Part shown: in pieces, positions 58,385 to 64,000 of the stretch
How positions within the stretch are numbered: position 1 is the stretch's first letter
How the letters are laid out: every line of letters starts with the position of its first letter
NCBI RefSeq assembly: GCF_000024625.1
Contig: NC_013407.1
Location: 1,054,001 to 1,118,000, forward strand
Direction of reading: 5' to 3'
Length of the DNA stretch: 64,000 nucleotides
Source of the DNA: Methanocaldococcus vulcanius M7
GTDB taxonomy: Archaea > AGJL01 > Methanococci > Methanococcales > Methanocaldococcaceae
Program-made: the position numbers and the translations under genes
Notes under the pieces: generated by a model
Database searches by the model: none
What the model was told of the DNA's origin: nothing
Seen by the model: the letters and a program-made list of their open reading frames with translations, nothing else

Positions 58385-59572
58385 ATGAAAATTGATGACA
58401 TCGTTGCTTTTGCATTTAAGAATATTTCAAAAAAGAGAACGCAAAGCATGTTAACGATTATTGGAATAGTTATTGGAGTTTTAGCGATGGTTAGTTTAAT
58501 ATCTCTTGGTTATGGAGTTCAAAACTATATAAAAGAAGAAATGATGAAGATCGGATCAAATAAAATAACAATTCTACCAATGAAGCAATTTGGAGTTCCT
58601 CCATCTCATTATTTTACTAAAAAAGATGTTAAAGCAATTGAGAATGTTAAAGGCGTTGATGCAGTAATGTATGGTTGGTATGGAGGTTGTGAGATTGAAT
58701 ACAACGGAGAGAAGAAGTTTGTCTCCTATTATTATGCGAAACCTTCCCAATTAAAAAAGGTGTATAAGGGAAGTGGTTATGAGATAGACGAGGGAAGATG
58801 GTTGAGCGATAATGACAAATATGCGTGTGTTATTGGATATGGAACCGCTCATGATTTATTTAATAGAGAAATAAAAATTGGAGATGTTATAAAAATTAAA
58901 GACAAGAAATTTAGAGTTGTTGGAATTTTAAAACCTGTCGGAGATCAGCAAGATGACAATTCCGTTTTATTAAATATCGATATTGGAGAGAAGTTATTTG
59001 GAAATGAGGGAAAATATAATTTTATTACTGTTACAGTAAAAGAGGGAGAGGATATAAATGAAGTCGCAAATGAAATTAAAAAGGCCTTAAAAAAATCTTT
59101 TGGAAGTGATGATTTTTCAGTTTTAACTGCGGAACAGCTTGCTGAAACTGTCGGATCAGTTCTTGGGGTTATAACCATATTTGTAGTTGGTGTGGCAGGA
59201 ATTTCCTTACTTGTTGGAGCTGTTGGCATATCAAACACTATGCATATGAGTATTTTGGAAAGAAGAAAGGATATTGGAATCTTAAAAGCACTGGGAGCTA
59301 AAACTACCGATATTTTGGCAATATTTGTTGTTGAGTCAGGATTTTTAGGACTTTTTGGTGGAATGATCGGATTGATCTTGGGAATAGTGCTTGCTAAATT
59401 TGTAGAGTCGCTTGCTCATAAGTTTGGGTATTTGATGGTAAATGCATGGATCTCTTGGGAACTAATTGTTGGGGTGTTAATATTTTCCTTTTTAGTTGGA
59501 GTAATTAGCGGATACTTCCCTGCAAGGAGTGGAGCGAAACTAAATCCTATAGAAACATTAAGAGGGGAGTAA
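58385..59572 (+). CDS. MacB/FtsX-type ABC transporter permease
   Basis: A 395-aa protein with one N-terminal helix (ISKKRTQSMLTIIGIVIGVLAM), a large external MacB-PCD-like domain (about 45-260) and three C-terminal helices (SMLERRKDIGILKALGAKTTDIL between). The start is ATG 58385 after GGAGTGG. The ATPase gene starts 3 bp after its stop, so they form one transporter. Such transporters extrude lipoproteins, peptides or drugs mechanically; substrate unknown. Confidence 0.9.
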   Translation: MKIDDIVAFAFKNISKKRTQSMLTIIGIVIGVLAMVSLISLGYGVQNYIKEEMMKIGSNKITILPMKQFGVPPSHYFTKKDVKAIENVKGVDAVMYGWYGGCEIEYNGEKKFVSYYYAKPSQLKKVYKGSGYEIDEGRWLSDNDKYACVIGYGTAHDLFNREIKIGDVIKIKDKKFRVVGILKPVGDQQDDNSVLLNIDIGEKLFGNEGKYNFITVTVKEGEDINEVANEIKKALKKSFGSDDFSVLTAEQLAETVGSVLGVITIFVVGVAGISLLVGAVGISNTMHMSILERRKDIGILKALGAKTTDILAIFVVESGFLGLFGGMIGLILGIVLAKFVESLAHKFGYLMVNAWISWELIVGVLIFSFLVGVISGYFPARSGAKLNPIETLRGE

Positions 59573-59574
59573 TA

Positions 59575-60249
59575 TTGATAAAAGTTAAAAATGTTTGGAA
59601 AATTTATGGAAAAGGAGAAGCAAAAACCATTGCCTTAAAGAATATTAATTTGGAGATAGAAAAAGGAGAATTTGTTATGATAATGGGACCAAGCGGATGT
59701 GGTAAATCAACCCTCTTAAATATTTTGGGTCTTTTAGACGTCCCTACAAAGGGAGCAGTTCACTATAAGGGAAGAAAAACAAGTTCCATGAGTGAAAACG
59801 AAAGAGCAGTTTTTAGGAGGAAAATTGGGGGTTTTGTGTTCCAGCAGTTCCATTTAATAAAGACATTAACCGCTTTAGAAAATGTAGAACTTCCGATGAT
59901 GCTCGATGAAAAAGATAAAAGATATAGAAGAAGAAAGGCAAAAAAACTTTTAAAGATGGTGGGGTTGGAAAAAAGAATCAATCATTACCCACATCAATTA
60001 AGTGGAGGACAACAGCAAAGAGTTGCAATAGCGAGGGCTTTGGCAAACGACCCGAAAATAATATTTGCTGATGAACCAACAGGAAATTTAGATAGTAAAA
60101 GTGGTGAAGTTGTCATGAATATTTTAAAAGAACTGAATGAAAAAGGGATAACGATAATTATGGTTACACATGAGCAGGAGTTGACAAGATACGCTTCAAA
60201 AATCGTTAAGTTAAAAGATGGAGAGATCGTGGAAATCGTGGAGAAATAA
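59575..60249 (+). CDS. MacB/LolD-type ABC transporter ATPase
   Basis: A 224-aa ATP-binding protein: GPSGCGKSTLLNILG (Walker A), LSGGQQQRVAIARAL (signature), IIFADEPTGNLDSKSG (Walker B with the LolD/MacB-type extension) and VTHEQE (switch His). It starts at TTG 59575, with GGGGAG 6 bp upstream inside the end of the permease gene. It powers the preceding permease. Confidence 0.93.
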   Translation: MIKVKNVWKIYGKGEAKTIALKNINLEIEKGEFVMIMGPSGCGKSTLLNILGLLDVPTKGAVHYKGRKTSSMSENERAVFRRKIGGFVFQQFHLIKTLTALENVELPMMLDEKDKRYRRRKAKKLLKMVGLEKRINHYPHQLSGGQQQRVAIARALANDPKIIFADEPTGNLDSKSGEVVMNILKELNEKGITIIMVTHEQELTRYASKIVKLKDGEIVEIVEK

Positions 60250-60351
60250 GAGAAATAAATAAAAATAATTGAAAATAAAATAACAAAAAACAAAATATGA
60301 ATAAAAATAAAATAATAAAGAAGTAAGAACCGATAAACAAAACGTGAGATT

Positions 60352-61032
60352 ATGAAGTATGATAGTAGGGTTGTGGAGAGGGGAAAAGCGTACTATAAAA
60401 ACAATTTAGTTAAATACTGTATTAAATTTGGAGATTTCCTCTTTGGAGAGGTTTTTGGATCTGAACTTTATAGAGTTAAGGTAGATCTGAAAGATCACTC
60501 TTCTATATGTTCATGCCCTTATAGATTCAACTGTAAGCATGGATATGCGTTAATAGAGGCCTATAAAAATAATAACTACATTGATGGAGATGAAATATTT
60601 AATAATTTAAAAAATAAATCAAAAGAAGAGTTATTAGATATTTTAAAGGAACTGGTTGTTAAAAACTATTTATGGGATTGTTTTGTTGATGTAGATAGTT
60701 TAATATATAGAGCTATTGGTATAATAAAACTAATTCCAATAGAGAAAAAACATATCTTTACCCTTATTTCTTTTCTTAGAAACTGTTTTGTTAAAAATGC
60801 AAAAGATGAAGAACTTTTAAGGGTTATAGTTGAGATGTTAAAAATGGATCTGGATTTTAACGATTCCAATATAATTGAGGCGTTAACGTTGATATTGGAT
60901 GAGATTTTTGAAAGAAAAAATAAAGAAACAATAAAAAAACTTGTAGATCTATATAGGAAGAATAGAAAAGAGTTATGGTTAGTTCAAGATTATCTTATTG
61001 AGAACTGGGATTATCTTGATGAATTTAAGTGA
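60352..61032 (+). CDS. SWIM zinc-finger protein
   Basis: A 226-aa protein. The N-terminal SWIM motif CSCPYRFNCKH (CxCxnCxH; about residues 57-68) follows a basic beta segment (RVVERGKAYYKNN), and the rest (about 85-226) is helical. SWIM fingers bind DNA or proteins, often next to Snf2 helicases, but no helicase is adjacent here. CGTGAG precedes the ATG. It converges with the AAA ATPase gene. Confidence 0.82.
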   Translation: MKYDSRVVERGKAYYKNNLVKYCIKFGDFLFGEVFGSELYRVKVDLKDHSSICSCPYRFNCKHGYALIEAYKNNNYIDGDEIFNNLKNKSKEELLDILKELVVKNYLWDCFVDVDSLIYRAIGIIKLIPIEKKHIFTLISFLRNCFVKNAKDEELLRVIVEMLKMDLDFNDSNIIEALTLILDEIFERKNKETIKKLVDLYRKNRKELWLVQDYLIENWDYLDEFK

Positions 61033-61037
61033 GTAAA

Positions 61038-62153
61038 TTATAAGTAAAGGTGAGTTGGAGCTTCTTTTTGATTAACCTTTAATTTTTTGAGAGAGATCTC
61101 TAAATCTTCTTTATTTATATAATCTCTACCTTCTAATATTGCCCTATGGAGGGCTGGCTTTAAAAATTTCTCCTTAATGTCTCTGCCACTAAATCCTTTC
61201 GTTTTTTCTACAAATTCCTTTAAATTTGCTTTAATTGGAATTGGCATCTTTTTAGCATAGAGTTCCATAATTTTTAATCGTTCTTTATCATCTGGAAGCT
61301 TAAACTCTATTTCCTCCTCAAATCTACTTCTAATTGCTGAATCAAGCATTGCAGGATTGTTGGTTGCAGCAATAGTTACAACTCCCTCATTTTCTTTGAT
61401 ACCATCTAACTCTGTTAAAAGTGCATTAACGACCTCAGAAACATCTCCTCTAAGTGATTGATACTCCCTACTTAATCCTATTGCATCCAACTCATCTATA
61501 AATACAACACAAGGAGCATTTTCTGATGCTTTTTGATACAACTCTCTGATCATTTTAGAAGCATCTCCTACATGCTCTCCTATCAATTCAGGAGCTTTTA
61601 CCAATATAAATGAAGAATTTGTCTCGGTAGCAAGTGCTCTCGCCATAAGTGTTTTCCCAGTTCCGGGAGGTCCGTAAAATAAAACATTCTTTGGAGCCCA
61701 GTCCCCGAAGAGTTCTGGATCTTCCAGATACTTCATAATTATCCTACACTTCTTTTTTGCCTCTTCCTGCCCAACGATCTCGCTAAACTTAGCTTTTTTA
61801 AATTGTGTTCTTATAACTTTTTTTGGAGTTTGAAGTTTAAAAACCGTCTCGCTTGTGATCATCCCTCCATCTTTTGGATATGTAGAGAGAACTTTAAATG
61901 CATAATCAGGAATTATCGAATTATCAAAAAGATAATCCCCTTCTTTAACAATCTCTCCAATCCATTGATCTCTCGCGTAAATATTAAATAATACAGGATC
62001 CTCAGCAGACACACTGACGTTCTCGCTTCCCATTTTTATAGGAAAGCCAGCTGGCTCTATAACCACATACTTTAATGATGGAATTGTATCATCGTAAGTT
62101 TTAATCTTTGAAAATGTCTTTATTTTTATTGGAGTTAATCCAATCTTATTCAT
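61038..62153 (-). CDS. AAA ATPase (PAN/CDC48-like single AAA domain)
   Basis: A 371-aa protein. An N-terminal beta domain (about 1-115) precedes an AAA module: FSEIVGQEEAKKKCRIIMKYLEDPELFGDWAPKNVLFYGPPGTGKT (Walker A near its end), VVFIDELDAIG (Walker B), ATNNPAMLDSAIRSRFEEEIEF (sensor 1, Arg finger). It is probably an unfoldase or remodelling ATPase. The start is ATG 62153 after GGTGAT. It is divergent from an SDH-class membrane protease, suggesting cooperation. Confidence 0.88.
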   Translation of the reverse strand: MNKIGLTPIKIKTFSKIKTYDDTIPSLKYVVIEPAGFPIKMGSENVSVSAEDPVLFNIYARDQWIGEIVKEGDYLFDNSIIPDYAFKVLSTYPKDGGMITSETVFKLQTPKKVIRTQFKKAKFSEIVGQEEAKKKCRIIMKYLEDPELFGDWAPKNVLFYGPPGTGKTLMARALATETNSSFILVKAPELIGEHVGDASKMIRELYQKASENAPCVVFIDELDAIGLSREYQSLRGDVSEVVNALLTELDGIKENEGVVTIAATNNPAMLDSAIRSRFEEEIEFKLPDDKERLKIMELYAKKMPIPIKANLKEFVEKTKGFSGRDIKEKFLKPALHRAILEGRDYINKEDLEISLKKLKVNQKEAPTHLYL

Positions 62154-62247
62154 AATAATCACCAATTTAGTGATGATAAAGGGCAACTATATTTATATTT
62201 ATTAGGTTATATTAATAATTTACCTCACAAAAATCAAGGGGGATGAG

Positions 62248-63084
62248 ATGACATCGACGGACTTGTTTTTCTTTTTCTTCTTATTTTTCTTATTTATATA
62301 TCCAGAGATGATGTTAAGATACAAGATAATGAGAAGATTGAGATGTATTAAAGAGATTGAGAAAGAAAGAGGAACGAGAGTTATTGCAATGATACACAGA
62401 CAGGAAGCGTTAACTTTTTTAGGAATTCCATTATATAAATATATCACTATTGAAGATAGCGAGGAAATTTTAAGGGCTATACGTTTAACCCCCGAGGATA
62501 TGCCTATTGACTTAATAATACACACTCCAGGAGGTTTGGCTTTGGCAAGTGAACAGATAGCATTAGCATTAAAAGAACACAAAGCAAAAACAACAGTTAT
62601 AATTCCTCACTATGCGATGAGTGGAGGATCGCTAATTGCACTTGCAGCAGATGAGATACTGATCGATAAAAACGCGGTTATGGGGCCAGTAGATCCACAG
62701 ATTGGGCAGTATCCAGCCGCTTCAATATTAGAAACATATTACAGAAAGGGAGAGAAGGTAAGTGATGAAACACTGATCTTAGTTGACATATCTAAAAAAG
62801 CAATTAAGCAGATGTATGAATTTGTATATGAATTGTTAAAGGATAGATATGGAGAAGAGAAATCAAAAGACATAGCAAAAAAATTAACTGAAGGAAGATG
62901 GACTCATGATTATCCATTAACCGTTAATAAACTAAAAGAACTTGGGATTGAAGTTAATACAAACGTCCCAAGGAAAGTTTATGAGTTATTAGAGCTCTAC
63001 CCTCAACCAATGGGATCAAAACCATCCGTTTACTACATCCCAGTTCCATATGAAAAGAAAGAAAGTGAAAAAAATGCAAAATAA
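62248..63084 (+). CDS. Membrane-anchored SDH-class (ClpP/crotonase-fold) serine protease
   Basis: A 278-aa protein with an N-terminal helix ([17 protein letters not shown]) and a ClpP/SppA-like fold: [22 protein letters not shown], then [20 protein letters not shown] with the nucleophile Ser in AMSGGS, and [18 protein letters not shown] proteases are a family of archaeal and bacterial membrane serine proteases. GGGGGATGAG precedes the ATG. Its end overlaps the DUF192 gene. Confidence 0.85.
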   Translation: MTSTDLFFFFFLFFLFIYPEMMLRYKIMRRLRCIKEIEKERGTRVIAMIHRQEALTFLGIPLYKYITIEDSEEILRAIRLTPEDMPIDLIIHTPGGLALASEQIALALKEHKAKTTVIIPHYAMSGGSLIALAADEILIDKNAVMGPVDPQIGQYPAASILETYYRKGEKVSDETLILVDISKKAIKQMYEFVYELLKDRYGEEKSKDIAKKLTEGRWTHDYPLTVNKLKELGIEVNTNVPRKVYELLELYPQPMGSKPSVYYIPVPYEKKESEKNAK

Positions 63085-63442
63085 TTCCAAATCTGTAAAA
63101 ATTAGAAAAAAAATTAGAAAAGTAAAAATAGGAGAATTAGAATTTGATGTTATATTGGCAGATAACTTTATTAAGAGAGCAATTGGTTTAATGATGAGAG
63201 ATATAGGAGATGGGGCTATGCTCTTTCTATATAAAAAGAGAAAAGTATCTATCCACACATTTTTCATGCGTTATCCCATAGATGTTATTTTCATTGATGA
63301 GAACAGGGTGGTTGAAACCACAACTCTCCCTCCGTGGAGAACTTACTCATGTAAAAGATATTCAACAGCAATGCTTGAATTTAAAAGTAGGGATGTTGAT
63401 TTAGAGGCGTTAATAGGAGAAGAAGTAAAGTTTATTTTTTAA
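63074..63442 (+). CDS. DUF192 protein
   Basis: A 122-aa protein with a basic N-terminus, then [55 protein letters not shown], the DUF192 pattern (GLM, FxM..PIDVxFxD), and [18 protein letters not shown]. The function is unknown across the family. The start at 63074 overlaps the protease stop by 11 bp; an in-frame ATG at 63050 is possible. Confidence 0.87.
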   Translation: MQNNSKSVKIRKKIRKVKIGELEFDVILADNFIKRAIGLMMRDIGDGAMLFLYKKRKVSIHTFFMRYPIDVIFIDENRVVETTTLPPWRTYSCKRYSTAMLEFKSRDVDLEALIGEEVKFIF

Positions 63443-63492
63443 TTTTTAATTAATTTTTAATACTTTATTAAAATCATATTTGGAGGAATATT

Positions 63493-64000
63493 ATGGAGTA
63501 TTTAAAAATTTTAGAGGACTTAGTAAAAATTAGAACAGATAACGAAAAAGGAGTAAAAAAAGCGTTTAAATATTTATCAGATCTATTTAACAACCTTGGA
63601 ATAAAAAATGAAATAATAGAAGGATGTTTTATTGCATATAAAGATGATTTAAAAAAGATCAATAAAATATTTAACTCACATATTGATACTGTTAAATTTC
63701 AGAGGGAGTTTAAAAGAGAAGAGGATAAAATATATGGAACAGGAGTTATAGATGCAAAAGGAAACGTAATTTTAATGATGCACGCTTTTTTAACTACTGA
63801 AAATTCCTTATTGGTTATCTCCCCAGATGAAGAAACGAAATCTGAAGGGATTTGTAAATTTTGTCAGTATTTAAAAAATCATAAGGAATTTAAAGAAAAT
63901 ATTAAAAAAAGATCTCTCAACGTTATAGTTGGAGAACCAACCGACTTAAAAGTGTGCATTGGACATAAAGGTCGTTTTGAATATATGGTAGAGTGTTTTG
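63493..64000 (+). CDS. M20-family amidohydrolase (ArgE/DapE/LysK-like), 3' end cut off
   Basis: Open from ATG 63493, after TTGGAGG, to the window edge, 169 codons visible. Metal-site segments of M20 peptidases are seen: FNSHIDTVKF (His-x-Asp), YGTGVIDAKG (bridging Asp), SPDEETKSEG (catalytic and metal Glu) and VGEPTD. These enzymes remove acyl groups from ornithine, lysine or diaminopimelate intermediates. The sequence style fits LysK/ArgE-type enzymes of archaea, but the substrate cannot be fixed from half a gene. Confidence 0.85.
   Translation, partial: MEYLKILEDLVKIRTDNEKGVKKAFKYLSDLFNNLGIKNEIIEGCFIAYKDDLKKINKIFNSHIDTVKFQREFKREEDKIYGTGVIDAKGNVILMMHAFLTTENSLLVISPDEETKSEGICKFCQYLKNHKEFKENIKKRSLNVIVGEPTDLKVCIGHKGRFEYMVECF

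Overview
The window looks like a chromosomal segment of a hyperthermophilic, hydrogenotrophic methanogen of the Methanocaldococcus type. Supporting signs are very AT-rich DNA, GGTGAT-type ribosome binding sites, BRE/TATA promoters, archaeal ribosomal and translation proteins (L31e, L11, aIF6, NAC, Pth2, TiaS, NMD3-like), methanogen markers (Ehb hydrogenase subunits, methyl-CoM reductase component A2, methanogenesis marker 14 and 16 type proteins, MfnA), and CRISPR arrays with the long leader-like repeats known from M. jannaschii. Unlike M. jannaschii, it carries a nitrogenase cluster.

Layout. 0-4.3 kb: end of an archaeal lipid prenyltransferase gene, NAC, NAD synthetase, then a leftward molybdate/tungstate-type uptake operon (modA-modB-DUF364) without an ATPase gene. 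4.5-10.7 kb: a rightward nitrogen-fixation region: an MBL-fold gene and nifH, each with a perfect GGAA-N6-TTCC (NrpR-type) operator, then nifI1-nifI2-nifD-nifK, an unknown 109-aa gene and a divergent HypC-like gene. The NifD active-site loop and the short NifK resemble vanadium/iron-only nitrogenases, yet there is no delta subunit gene and no nifE/nifN here. 10.9-12.3 kb: a bipartite tRNA 2-selenouridine synthase. 12.4-18 kb: translation and coenzyme genes (pth2, mfnA, L31e, aIF6), a DedA-PAP2 fusion and AfpA. 17.7-19.5 kb: divergent glnK/amtB with a strong palindrome between them.

19.5-36.6 kb is mostly housekeeping: RlmI-like methylase, NMD3-like protein, SAM hydrolase, L11, PAC2, a dihydropteroate-synthase-like protein with pyruvate kinase, IMPase/FBPase, SemiSWEET, SecD, IlvD, QueE, a G+C-rich two-hairpin H/ACA-like RNA on the minus strand, PpaC, and a VapBC-like pair followed by two small unknown genes.

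36.8-54 kb: TiaS; CRISPR array 1 (5 repeats) with a ~370-bp leader; a four-gene operon ending in component A2; Mre11-Rad50; a V4R protein; MoaE; CRISPR array 2 (11 repeats, one spacer present three times in a row) with a near-copy of the same leader; EhbM and EhbO; a COG1900/ferredoxin protein; HtpX; a methylase; and a possible unannotated RNA near 53.8-54.0 kb. 54-64 kb: methanogenesis marker 14, a GMC-like flavoprotein, an Ig-like surface protein divergent from a MacB-type exporter pair, a SWIM-finger protein, an AAA ATPase, an SDH-class membrane protease, DUF192, and a truncated M20 peptidase at the right edge.

The strongest leads are the V-like nitrogenase with its metal-related neighbours under nitrogen control, the two-hairpin guide RNA, and two CRISPR arrays that share a leader and repeat flanks but carry different, internally complementary repeat hairpins. 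No cas genes, tRNAs, rRNAs or insertion sequences were seen.
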